Assembly: GCA_951813525.2 (NCBI GenBank)
Contig: CATOTJ020000002.1
Location: 1,736,001 to 1,800,000 of the forward strand
From: Thermohalobaculum sp951813525
GTDB taxonomy: Bacteria; Pseudomonadota; Alphaproteobacteria; Rhodobacterales; Rhodobacteraceae
Length of the DNA: 64,000 bases
Direction: 5' to 3'
Shown one piece after another: positions 44,953-54,322 of this stretch (the stretch's first letter is position 1; every line of letters starts with the position of its first letter). Both the position numbers and the translations under genes were made by a program. Under the pieces are notes generated by a model. The model was not told the DNA's origin and searched no databases. It saw only the letters and a program-made list of their open reading frames with translations.

Positions 44953-46794
44953 GTGAACCAACTCGCCCACGACCCGACCGCCTTCGCCGAATATGTAGCG
45001 CCACCCTGGTTCATGGAATTGGTGACCGGCCTGTCGATCAGGGCGCAATATGTCATGTCTGGCAATGTTCGCGACCTTTATCCTGTCCCCGGGGTGAACA
45101 GGATCGAATTCGTTGGATTTGACACCGCCATCCGGCAGGTGCTGGAAGAAATGGGGGTCGAGGCGCTGTTGATCCACGATCCCGTTGACGGATTGCGGCT
45201 GCACGACGCCTGCGATCCACGCTATCGCGATGTCTTAAAGCAGTGCGGCCTTGAATTGGGATCAACGGCGAAGAGCCCGGGTGAAATCGCCGGTCTTGTT
45301 GGCAAGGTCATGGACTTGGCCGAACTGCCCATGGCACTGATCCTGGACTATGCATCGTCAATCAGCATCGGCGGCCGGGAATCGGAAGAACTGTTTATTG
45401 CGATGGACAAGGCTTGCCGGAAGGCCCCAGCCGCCCGGCCCAATCTGGGCGTGGACTGCCCTGCACGAAATCCCGTCATCTGGCTGGTGGACCGGATCGG
45501 CGACCTGCCTGATTGGTTCGTTACCCGCAATCCGGGCGTTCACGACTTGTCGATCGGCCTGCCGGACCTGAACGACCGGCTGACATTTGCGCGCAACGAA
45601 GTGTTTGCGCTTTCAGATCATCTGGACATGCCGCTGGAAAAACGCGAACGGCGGATCGAAGACTTTTCCGTCCGCTGCGACGGCATGATGCTGACCGATA
45701 TGCGCAATGTGGTCGAGATTGCGAAGGTCGAAGGTTTCGGGCTGGAGAATATTGCCGAGGCGCTGCGCGTATACCGGCTTGGAACCACGCGAAACCCTTG
45801 GACTTCGTCCGTCGTCAAAAACCGCGTTCGCAATGCAATTTCCGTGCTGGAAGGTCGTGTAAAGGGTCAGCCGCGGGCGCTGGACCGTTCGCACGATATT
45901 CTGATGCGTTCGATCATGGGCCTTTCGGGCGCTCAGACAACCAATCGCGGCATGCGGCCGCGCGGGGTGTTGTTCTTTGTCGGCCCGACCGGTGTCGGCA
46001 AAACCGAAATGGCCAAAGCGATCGCCGAGGTTATGTTCGGCGACGAAACCACGATGCACCGTTTCGATATGTCCGAGTTCATGTCGGAAAGCGCGATCGG
46101 CCGCCTGGTCGGCCCGCCGCCAGGTGCACCTGGTCACGAAAACGGGGGTGAGTTGGTAAATGCCGTACGTGCGCGACCCTTCAGCGTTTTTCTGTTCGAC
46201 GAAATCGAAAAGGCTCATCCTCGCATTCTGGATGTATTCCTGCAAATCCTGGACGATGGGCGTGTCTCGGATCAGCGCGGTGAAACCGGATATTTCTCGG
46301 AAGCATTGATCATCTTCACATCGAATGTCGGGATGGTCGGCGGTAACAGAACCCAGAATGCTGGCCAAAACGTTCTGCCGTCGGACTCTCCAAAAGCGCT
46401 GGAAGCCAAGCTAATCCGTGCGGTCAGCGATCATTTCAGATTAGAGTTGAACCGTCCCGAGCTGATGAACAGGCTGGGTCAGAATGTCGTTCCGTTCGAG
46501 TTCATCAATCCAAAAAGTGCCGAAGTAATTTTCGACGCCGTGACGGGTCGGGTGATCAACGCGGTGCGCGAAGAACACGGGGTCGAGGTGATCCTTTCCG
46601 ATCTGGCACGCGAAAAATTACTGGCCTTTTGCACGTTCGAATTGATCGACGGCGGGCGCGGCATTGGCAACCGCGTCGAATCGAACCTGATCAACCCGCT
46701 GTCGCGCATCCTCTTCCGAACCGAAGGCATCGATCAGCTCGTGATCTCGGATATCGTCGACAAGGACGGCGAAATTCAACTCGTTACACAATAA
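44953..46794 (+). CDS. Clp/Hsp100-like AAA+ ATPase with inactive N-terminal module
   Basis: 613 residues from a GTG with GAGG 6 bases upstream (an ATG at 44941 would add four). The N-terminal half (about 20-215) looks like an AAA core without Walker A (IRAQYVMSGNVRDLYP, MALILDYASS). The C-terminal half (about 295-600) is a ClpB-D2-like AAA+ domain: Walker A LFFVGPTGVGKTEMAKA, Walker B FSVFLFDEIEKAH, sensor FTSNVG. The pore loop, GYVGY in ClpB, is GAPGH here, so classical threading is doubtful. No Clp-N domain or ClpP tripeptide. It lies between the radical SAM gene and a PAS-like gene. Confidence 0.8.
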   Translation: MNQLAHDPTAFAEYVAPPWFMELVTGLSIRAQYVMSGNVRDLYPVPGVNRIEFVGFDTAIRQVLEEMGVEALLIHDPVDGLRLHDACDPRYRDVLKQCGLELGSTAKSPGEIAGLVGKVMDLAELPMALILDYASSISIGGRESEELFIAMDKACRKAPAARPNLGVDCPARNPVIWLVDRIGDLPDWFVTRNPGVHDLSIGLPDLNDRLTFARNEVFALSDHLDMPLEKRERRIEDFSVRCDGMMLTDMRNVVEIAKVEGFGLENIAEALRVYRLGTTRNPWTSSVVKNRVRNAISVLEGRVKGQPRALDRSHDILMRSIMGLSGAQTTNRGMRPRGVLFFVGPTGVGKTEMAKAIAEVMFGDETTMHRFDMSEFMSESAIGRLVGPPPGAPGHENGGELVNAVRARPFSVFLFDEIEKAHPRILDVFLQILDDGRVSDQRGETGYFSEALIIFTSNVGMVGGNRTQNAGQNVLPSDSPKALEAKLIRAVSDHFRLELNRPELMNRLGQNVVPFEFINPKSAEVIFDAVTGRVINAVREEHGVEVILSDLAREKLLAFCTFELIDGGRGIGNRVESNLINPLSRILFRTEGIDQLVISDIVDKDGEIQLVTQ

Positions 46795-46917
46795 TTTTTG
46801 GCTTCACGCGTGTAAACGGCTCTCGAATAGCTCGGCGTTCCCTAAATGTTGAACTTGCCTGGGCGCCAAGGCGGATCATCTTCCCCGGACCGAGATTTTT
46901 GATCGCGTGCGCCCGGG

Positions 46918-47451
46918 ATGTCGAAGCGCTACGAAATCTGTTCGCTGATCGCGGCAAGTGCGGACAGCACGATCACTGTAACTGTTTCCGATCCGGATGC
47001 CGACGGCTGCCCGATTGCCTACGTAAATTCACAGCTCGAAGATCTCGTTCACGATCCCTATCGCTTCGTGGTCGGGAAAAGCCTTTCAGACCTGATGAGC
47101 GACGAACCTGGCGCGGACGGCAACACGATATCGGCAACCCGGCAGGGCGAGCCAAGCTCCGGCTGTCTGATCGCCGCGCTGCCATCAGGCGAAGACCTAA
47201 GACTGCACACATTCATCGATGCGAACCAAGTCGAAAAGCGTCGTAACTTCACGCTGGGCTACCACTATGAAGTCCGCAGCAGCAAGTTCGCCAGGCGAGA
47301 TGACACAATCGACGGCGATCATAAATGGCATGGGGTGCGGCGTTCGTTGCACGCAACGATGACAATGCAGAAAGAGGCGTTACGCATGCGCTCGGACGGT
47401 ATGTTCAAGATGGCCAAGCTTATGCTGACACGCCGTCGATCGGGGCTTTGA
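46918..47451 (+). CDS. PAS-like sensory protein
   Basis: 177 residues, cytosolic. A PAS-type core spans about 15-105: CPIAYVNSQLEDLVHDPYRF then VVGKSLSDLMSDEPG, the beta-scaffold and helix pattern of PAS/LOV domains, but without the LOV photoactive Cys. The C-terminal third is Arg/Met-rich and helical (TMQKEALRMRSDGMFKMAK) with no output domain seen. Same strand as the AAA+ gene, 123 bases downstream. It may report redox or ligand state to a partner; function not assigned. Confidence 0.6.
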   Translation: MSKRYEICSLIAASADSTITVTVSDPDADGCPIAYVNSQLEDLVHDPYRFVVGKSLSDLMSDEPGADGNTISATRQGEPSSGCLIAALPSGEDLRLHTFIDANQVEKRRNFTLGYHYEVRSSKFARRDDTIDGDHKWHGVRRSLHATMTMQKEALRMRSDGMFKMAKLMLTRRRSGL

Positions 47452-47507
47452 GGATCGGTGAACGATGTCGTAACCGCTTGAAGGATCTGCGGGACTGACC
47501 GCGAAAC

Positions 47508-49307
47508 CTAACCGGCCGTTGACTTCGCCGTTTGCAACCAGTTCCAGACCCGTAGCGGCGTCGCCGGCATATCAAAATGGGTGATGCCGCGATCCCACAG
47601 CGCATCCAACACCGCATTTGTAACCGCTGCCAGCGCACCGACGGTTCCAGCCTCGCCGCAACCTTTCATTCCGATATAGTTTGCCGTCGAGTACACTGGT
47701 TCGGAAACGAAGGGCACCATTGGTACATCGTCCGCCCGCGGCATCGCATAATCCATGAACGAAGCGCTTAGAAGCTGTCCATCTTCGTCATAGACGACGT
47801 GTTCTGTGATCGCCTGGCCGATCCCTTGCGCAACGCCGCCATGGACCTGTCCCTCTGCCAGCATCGGGTTCATCAGGCGGCCAAAATCGTCAACGACCGA
47901 GTATTTGACGACGCGCGTCACGCCGGTGTCGGGATCGATCTCGACCTCGGCGACGTGACAGCCGTTAGGATAAGACCGGCCTGGCAATTCCCGTTCCGAT
48001 CTTTGCGCCAACAGATCGGTAAGGCCGCGCGACAGAACCTTGTCAAAATCGCCCACGTCGTAAGTTTCGCCGGTCGGTGTGGCGTAGGGAAACTGGTCAG
48101 GCTTGATGAAATTTATGCGCCGCAACTCATCTGGTGCCAGACCCAGTTCGCGGGCCGCCGTGTCCATAAAGCGTTCCAGCGAGTATTGCGCCTCCGGTCG
48201 CCCAGCACCGCGATAGGCATCGGTCGGTATCGTGTTCGTGTAGACACCTTTAGTGTTCATCCAAACGGTCCGGATGTCATAGCTGCCCGTCAAAACACGG
48301 CTGTATAGGTGACTTTGCATGATCACGCCGAAGGCGGCGTTATACGCGCCCAGGTTCGAAAACGCTTCGGTCTTGAAGGCCGTGATCCGATTGTTCTGAT
48401 CGAATCCCATCGTCAGCCGTGTGACGTTATCGCGACCTGCACTGTCACCCAGAATCGCATCGGACCGGTCGGCGACCCACTTGACCGGACGGCCAAGTTT
48501 CATCGACGCAAATCCAGCGCAGAAATATTCTGGATACATAAAATTCTTCATACCAAATGCGCCGCCAACATCGGGCGTCAGGGCGTGCATTTGCTCGGGC
48601 TTCAGGCCCAGACGGCGCCCGACTTCCTCGGTCCCTCGGTGGACCCCTTGACCGGAAAAATGAAAGCGCAGTTCCTCTCCGGTCCAATCCACGATGCAAC
48701 CACGCGTTTCCATCGGCGCAACATGGATGCGGTTGTTGACCGCATCCATCGTGACGGTCCGGTGCGAAGCCGACAGTGCGCTTTCCGTCGCCGCGGCATC
48801 ACCGATGCACCAATCGTATCCGACATTGCCTGGCGCAATTTCGTGCAATTGCGGGGCGTCATCTGCCATCGCATCGACCATATTCGTGACAACCGGCAAA
48901 TCGGAATAGTCCACATCAATCAATTCGATCGCGTCCCGCGCCTGTGCAACCGTCCCGGCAACAACAAATGCGATCGGATCGCCGACATACCGAACCTTGT
49001 CCACCGCCAGAATCGGGCGGCGCGGTTTTGGCGACGTCGTCCCGTCAATATTCGGAAGCGTCAAAGCATCCAGATCATTATCGATTTCAGCGTCTAGATC
49101 AGCCCCCGTCAGGACCAGCACAACCCCGGGAGCGCTGCGAGCAGCCGCGGCATCCACATCAAACGCCGCATGAGCCACGGCTGAACGCAGAACAACAGCG
49201 CACACCTGTCCCGGCAGCACCAGATCCTCGATGTAATTGCCCTGCCCCTTGAGAAAACGGACATCTTCAACCCGGCGCACCGGTTGACTGATTCCAAATT
49301 TTGTCAC
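47508..49307 (-). pseudogene. CoxL-type molybdopterin-binding subunit with a large internal in-frame deletion
   Basis: 599 residues where the family usually has about 770. The start (FGISQPVRRVEDVRFLKGQG), RPILAVDKVRYVGDPIAFVV, TPDVGGAFGMKNFMYPEY and TDAYRGAGRPEAQYSLERFM are intact, as is the C-terminal GCGEAGTVGAL with the catalytic Glu. At residues about 428-445 (LTDLLAQRSERELPGRSYPN) the sequence jumps straight to PNGCHVAEVEIDPDTG, skipping about 170 residues that normally hold the GQGHE and glycine-rich cofactor motifs. GTG start. No CoxS or CoxM partner is adjacent. Probably inactive; the frame is otherwise open. Confidence 0.75.
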
Positions 49308-49399
49308 TGATCACCCGCTACCCTCGTCGTCATATCAGCCACAACCTAGGCGTCCTGCAGCGATACAAAAGGACCTCCGGCACCTACATCATGGATGGG

Positions 49400-50095
49400 T
49401 CACAGATCGGCGAGCTCCGACGATATGGCACGCGCCGCCGCAACAGGATCTTGTGCTGCCCATACCGGCCGCCCGACGACAATGTGATCGGCCCCGTCCC
49501 GGATCGCATCAGCAGGGGTCGCGACGCGTTTCTGATCGCCCAAATCGGCCCCGGCGGGGCGCACTCCCGGGGTCACGATCAGCCGATCCGTCGATTGCGG
49601 CAGTGCGCGGATCAGAGCAGCTTCCTGAGGGGACGCAATAACGCCGTCGGCCCCGGCTGCCAGTGCCCGCTGCGCTCGCTCTACCGTAAGGTCTTGAACC
49701 CCGCCGGGCGGAAACATCATTGCATCCAGATCGCCCCGGTCGAGCGAGGTCAGGATCGTAACCGCCAGAATTTTTGTCGATGCCGCACCGCGTCCACGAA
49801 CAGCCGCTTCAACGACGTGCGGATCGCCATGGACGGTCAGGAAATCCAGATCAAACTGAGCAAGCCCGCGCACGGCTGCTTCGACGGTCGCGCCGATGTC
49901 GAATAACTTCATGTCCAAAAATATGCGCTTTCCCTGGTCCTTCAGTTCATTCGCCAGTGCCAAGCCGCCGCCGGTCAACATGCCAAGCCCGATTTTGTAG
50001 AATGAAACCGCATCACCCAGTTTTTCGGCAAGTTCGGCTCCTGCCAGCGCGTTCGGAACGTCGAGGGCAACAATCAGGCGGTCATCGGCGGTCAT
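49400..50095 (-). CDS. pyrF: Orotidine-5'-phosphate decarboxylase
   Basis: Last step of UMP synthesis. 231 residues. The catalytic Asp-Lys-Asp array is FLDMKLFDIGATVEAA, with RLIVALDVPNA at the N-terminus and the phosphate-binding VTPGVRPAGADLGDQKR and HIVVGRPVWAA at the C-terminus. The ATG at 50095 has AGGAG 6 bases upstream; a longer in-frame reading to 50203 lacks conserved sequence. Confidence 0.96.
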   Translation of the reverse strand: MTADDRLIVALDVPNALAGAELAEKLGDAVSFYKIGLGMLTGGGLALANELKDQGKRIFLDMKLFDIGATVEAAVRGLAQFDLDFLTVHGDPHVVEAAVRGRGAASTKILAVTILTSLDRGDLDAMMFPPGGVQDLTVERAQRALAAGADGVIASPQEAALIRALPQSTDRLIVTPGVRPAGADLGDQKRVATPADAIRDGADHIVVGRPVWAAQDPVAAARAISSELADL

Positions 50096-50229
50096 GGCGG
50101 CTCCTGCTCTTGGTTGATTCGCGGATCGTCTTCTACAACCAGGCACACTGAAGCGAGAGAGATATTCCCACGGCTGCGCGCTCCGCAGCAGACCGAATTG
50201 CACGATGCCCGGGAACGTCGATGCTGCAG

Positions 50230-50724
50230 CTAGTCGCCCAGATATGGCAGATTGAGGCGTAACCTTGGGAATACCGCCGCTCCGGCATTTGGCGGGGAAA
50301 GCGGAACAAGAATCTCAATTTCCTTTTGCACCGCTACAGCAGGCGGCCCACCGAAATCCCGGCTTGCGCGGGCGAGTGAGGCGTCAACGTCACCCAGGCG
50401 CACGATCGTTGCGGCGAGGCGGCATTCTTCACGCTCGACCCGTCGCGCTGGGTGGCGATTTGTGCAAATATCAGATACCCGCTTTGCCCATTCCGCTTGG
50501 GCCACGCGATAGCGGGATGCGAGTGCCCGAAGTTCGGACCCGTTGAGCGCCTGCAGCCCGGAAAGCACCTGTTCGATCCGTGCCTGCATCGACACCCGGC
50601 GTTGTTCGGTCTGATGAGCCAGACAGATCGAACGCGCTTCATTGCCGCGCTCGACCCGGCAGGGATCCGCGTGGGCGGGCGCCGTCAAAACGATCGCCAG
50701 ACAAATGGGCAGAAGCACTCTCAT
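50230..50724 (-). CDS. Exported LprI/DUF1311-like protein
   Basis: 164 residues: signal peptide (about 1-19, TAPAHA) then a Cys-containing helical domain (DPCRVERGNEARSICLAH, ICTNRHPARRVEREECRLA) like the LprI lysozyme-inhibitor family, four Cys probably in two disulfides, and a Pro-rich tail. Stand-alone gene divergent from clpB. The inhibitor role is family knowledge and may not apply. Confidence 0.7.
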   Translation of the reverse strand: MRVLLPICLAIVLTAPAHADPCRVERGNEARSICLAHQTEQRRVSMQARIEQVLSGLQALNGSELRALASRYRVAQAEWAKRVSDICTNRHPARRVEREECRLAATIVRLGDVDASLARASRDFGGPPAVAVQKEIEILVPLSPPNAGAAVFPRLRLNLPYLGD

Positions 50725-50908
50725 ATTGGCTGACTGTCCGGTCGCGACTTAAGGGTTGGTAAAATCCGTCTGGTTGACCTTGGCGCTTGCAAGCCCGTTG
50801 CATAAACACCACATGACCAAAGCAGCCGCAGGCCGTTTCGGGTGCGGCAAAAGTCAGACCGGGCCGGTGTGCCGATATGGGCACCGGCGAGCGTGCTGGA
50901 GGAACAGA

Positions 50909-53524
50909 ATGAACATCGAAAAATTTTCTGACCGCGCCCGCGGTCTGGTTCAGGCGGCACAATCGCTTGCGCTGCGTCAGAACCACCAACGCCTTGCCCC
51001 CGAACACCTATTGGCATCGATGCTGGAGGATGACCAACGCCTGGCAACCAACCTGATTGCTGCCGCGGGCGGTGATGCCAGCGCCGCCCGAATGGGGGTC
51101 GACGGTGCGCTCGCAGCCATGCCCAAAGTTTCGGGCGGCGGCGATCAGATGTATATGGACCCGTCTTTGGCACGGCTGATGGATGACGCTGTGCGTGTCG
51201 CCGAAAAATCGGGTGATGCGTTCGTTACGGCGGAACGCCTGTTGATGGCGATTGCCATGGCCAAGGGCACCGAGGCGGCGAAAATTCTGCAAAACGCCGG
51301 GGTCACCCCGCAAGGCCTGAACAGTGCAATCGACGATCTTCGCAAGGGCCGCACAGCCGACAGCGCCACTGCGGAAGAAGGTTATGATGCCCTCAATCGA
51401 TTTGCGCGCGATCTGACCGAAGCGGCGCGCGAGGGAAAAATCGATCCCGTTATCGGACGCGACGAGGAAATCCGCCGCTGCATCCAGGTGCTGAGCCGCA
51501 GGACGAAAAACAACCCTGTTGTGATTGGCGAACCCGGGGTCGGCAAGACGGCAATCGCAGAGGGTCTGGCCGTGCGCATCATCAATGGCGATGTGCCCGA
51601 AAGCCTGGACGACAAACGGCTGATGGCCCTGGACATGGGCGCGCTGATTGCTGGCGCCAAGTATAGGGGCGAATTCGAGGAGCGCCTGAAATCGGTCTTG
51701 AACGAAGTCACCGCTGCCGCTGGCGGTGTCATTTTGTTTATTGACGAAATGCACACGCTGGTCGGCGCGGGCAAGACCGACGGCGCGATGGATGCCTCGA
51801 ACCTTCTGAAACCTGCATTGGCGCGGGGCGAGTTGCATTGCATCGGCGCAACGACGTTGGATGAATACCGCAAGCACGTCGAAAAGGACGCTGCACTGGC
51901 CAGGCGTTTTCAGCCGGTCTTTATCGACGAGCCGACCGTCGAGGACACGATTTCAATCTTGCGCGGCATCAAGGAGAAATACGAGGTTCACCACGGCGTG
52001 CGCATCTCCGATGCCTCGCTTGTGGCCGCCGCAACGCTTTCGAACCGCTACATTGCCGACAGGTTCCTGCCGGACAAGGCCATCGACCTGATGGACGAGG
52101 CCGGGTCGCGCCTGCGGATGGAAGTCGATTCAAAGCCGGAAGAGTTGGATGCGCTGGACCGTGAGATCTTGCAAAAACAGATCGAAGTCGAAGCTCTGAA
52201 AATGGAGACAGACGATGCCAGTCGCGATCGCTTGGCGAGGTTGCAGATCGAGTTGTCCGAACTGGAGGAGCAGTCGACATCACTGACGGCCCGATGGCAG
52301 GCTGAAAAGGACAAGCTTGGTGCTGCCCGTGACCTGAAAGAGGCATTGGATCAGGCCCGCGTCGAGCTCGATCAGGCAAAACGCGAGGGCGATTTGGCCA
52401 AAGCCGGAGAGCTTGCCTATGGCACAATTCCGAATCTGGAGCAGCGTCTCGACAATGCCGAGGCAGCCGAGGCCAACGACGTTCTGGTTGAAGAAGCGGT
52501 ACTTCCCGAGCACGTTGCCAGCGTCGTCGAACGTTGGACCGGAATTCCGGTCGACAAGATGCTGGAAGGCGACCGCGAGAAGCTGCTGCGCATGGAAGAG
52601 GTTATCGGCGATCGCGTGATCGGACAGAAAGACGCGGTGCAGGCCGTTTCGAACGCCGTGCGCCGCGCGCGGTCCGGCTTGAACGATCCAAGCCGTCCGA
52701 TCGGGTCGTTCCTGTTCCTCGGTCCGACCGGCGTCGGCAAGACCGAACTGACCAAGGCGCTGGCCGAATTTCTGTTCGATGATGAGCAAGCGATGGTCCG
52801 CATCGATATGTCCGAGTACATGGAGAAGCATTCAGTCAGCCGAATGATCGGCGCACCGCCGGGCTATGTCGGGTATGATGAAGGCGGCGTCCTGACCGAA
52901 GCCGTGCGGCGCCGTCCCTATCAGGTGGTTTTGTTCGACGAGGTCGAGAAGGCGCATCAGGATGTGTTCAATGTCCTGCTGCAGGTTCTGGACGAAGGGC
53001 GGTTAACCGACGGTCAGGGGCGTACGGTCGATTTCAGGAACACGTTGATCATCATGACATCGAACCTCGGGGCCCAGCACTTGTCCGAACTTCCGATGGG
53101 CGCCAAAGCGTCCGAGGCAGAAGGGCAGGTAATGGCCGTTGTGCGTTCACATTTCCGCCCCGAATTCCTTAACCGTCTGGACGAAATGATCCTGTTCGAC
53201 CGGCTAACGCGCGAGAATATGGATGGCATCGTCAAGATCCAGTTGGGACGTTTGGAAAGTCGGCTCGAGCCGCGCAAGATCACCCTGGACCTGACACCCG
53301 GTGCAATGACCTGGATCGCAGACAAGGGCTATGATCCAGTTTATGGCGCCCGGCCGCTTAAACGGGTCGTTCAAAAAGCGTTGTTGGATCCGCTGGCAGA
53401 ACTGATCCTGGCTGGCGCGATCAAGGACGGCGAAGTTCTGATCGTCGGTGCCGATGAAGACGGTCTTGTTCTGGGCGACCGCGCGCAGGGTGCGACCAGC
53501 GACGCTAGGGCGACTGTGCACTGA
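50909..53524 (+). CDS. clpB: ATP-dependent chaperone ClpB
   Basis: 871 residues, the full ClpB architecture: Clp-N (1-145), AAA-1 (Walker A GEPGVGKTAIAEGL near 200; pore loop KYRGEFEERL), the coiled-coil middle domain (about 410-520) and AAA-2 (Walker A GPTGVGKTELTKAL near 605; pore loop GYVGYDEGG). Disaggregates proteins with DnaK. The ATG at 50909 follows GGAGGAACAG. It is probably heat-induced, but I could not identify a convincing sigma-32 promoter in the 184-base upstream gap. A GC hairpin follows. Confidence 0.97.
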   Translation: MNIEKFSDRARGLVQAAQSLALRQNHQRLAPEHLLASMLEDDQRLATNLIAAAGGDASAARMGVDGALAAMPKVSGGGDQMYMDPSLARLMDDAVRVAEKSGDAFVTAERLLMAIAMAKGTEAAKILQNAGVTPQGLNSAIDDLRKGRTADSATAEEGYDALNRFARDLTEAAREGKIDPVIGRDEEIRRCIQVLSRRTKNNPVVIGEPGVGKTAIAEGLAVRIINGDVPESLDDKRLMALDMGALIAGAKYRGEFEERLKSVLNEVTAAAGGVILFIDEMHTLVGAGKTDGAMDASNLLKPALARGELHCIGATTLDEYRKHVEKDAALARRFQPVFIDEPTVEDTISILRGIKEKYEVHHGVRISDASLVAAATLSNRYIADRFLPDKAIDLMDEAGSRLRMEVDSKPEELDALDREILQKQIEVEALKMETDDASRDRLARLQIELSELEEQSTSLTARWQAEKDKLGAARDLKEALDQARVELDQAKREGDLAKAGELAYGTIPNLEQRLDNAEAAEANDVLVEEAVLPEHVASVVERWTGIPVDKMLEGDREKLLRMEEVIGDRVIGQKDAVQAVSNAVRRARSGLNDPSRPIGSFLFLGPTGVGKTELTKALAEFLFDDEQAMVRIDMSEYMEKHSVSRMIGAPPGYVGYDEGGVLTEAVRRRPYQVVLFDEVEKAHQDVFNVLLQVLDEGRLTDGQGRTVDFRNTLIIMTSNLGAQHLSELPMGAKASEAEGQVMAVVRSHFRPEFLNRLDEMILFDRLTRENMDGIVKIQLGRLESRLEPRKITLDLTPGAMTWIADKGYDPVYGARPLKRVVQKALLDPLAELILAGAIKDGEVLIVGADEDGLVLGDRAQGATSDARATVH

Positions 53525-53552
53525 TACCAGGTTTGGCCGGGTAAAACGGGCG

Positions 53553-53577
53553 CGGCGGCTCTGGATCGGAGCCGCCG
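53553..53577 (+). terminator. GC hairpin after clpB
   Basis: 9-bp stem CGGCGGCTC / GAGCCGCCG with a 7-base loop, 28 bases after the clpB stop. No long U-tract follows, so termination is likely but not certain. The rest of 53525-53785 shows no gene. Confidence 0.6.
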
Positions 53578-53785
53578 TGTCATTACACGCGCCAATGCCC
53601 GACGTCTCTCGTTTGCAATAACGGAAAGTCTGCTGGCCGAATTCTGATAGCAGGCGCACTGTCAAAGGCTGAACGGGCCGCTGCAGAATAAATGATACAG
53701 ATCGCCATGACCCGGCATCACCGCCTCCACTTCTGGTGGGCGGCGTCCTTAACCGGCGGCGATACGGAAAGTCAGACTGGGGCCT

Positions 53786-54106
53786 TTAACTTTTCATCCG
53801 GGCGAAAATCTGATCACCGTTACGGTTCAGTTCGAAACTGGTTCCGGCGGCCCCGGGTATTGCAACGGTGACCTCTTCGCCGTCATACATTTGCAGGCGA
53901 ACCGTCCTGACCTGACCTTCTGCGGGCGTTACAGTTGCAGCAATCTCGATCAGACCCCCGGCACCTTCGGCCAAGGTGAATGCAACGCGGCTCTGCTCCG
54001 CCGCGAAAATGACAAAGGGATCGGCGCTGCTCAGCGTCGCCGCGTCTTTGTCTTCTCCGGTCGCCACCATTGCCAACAGGGCGATTATCGCAGCCAGTCT
54101 TAACAT
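53786..54106 (-). CDS. Small exported hypothetical protein
   Basis: 106 residues: hydrophobic signal (about 1-18, LRLAAIIALLAMVATG) and a beta-rich mature part (AFTLAEGAGGLIEIAATVTP, VRLQMYDGEEVTVAIPG). No Cys, no recognised domain. The ATG at 54106 has GGGAG 8 bases upstream. Convergent with clpB and divergent from the glutamate-synthase-like gene. Confidence 0.6.
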   Translation of the reverse strand: MLRLAAIIALLAMVATGEDKDAATLSSADPFVIFAAEQSRVAFTLAEGAGGLIEIAATVTPAEGQVRTVRLQMYDGEEVTVAIPGAAGTSFELNRNGDQIFARMKS

Positions 54107-54322
54107 CGGTCTTCTCCCAACCAGTACAGGGGCATTCTGCCTGTCCACGGGCAACCAGTCTGTGACAGGCGTTACACTGATTATGGTTTCTGGGCGGTTA
54201 CCGCCTCGGTTCGCAGCGATCGGACGAGAGGCCGCGATCAGATCCGATTTTCGGTCGTCTTCGATTTATTTCCATCTCCATTCACCTGATACTGCGCGAG
54301 TGAATCAAACGGAGGGGGCCCT

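Noticed and set aside
50725..50908. A sigma-32-type heat-shock promoter before clpB (CTTG-like box near 50771-50790)
   Set aside because: CTTG elements exist, but no -10 element at suitable spacing could be matched convincingly.
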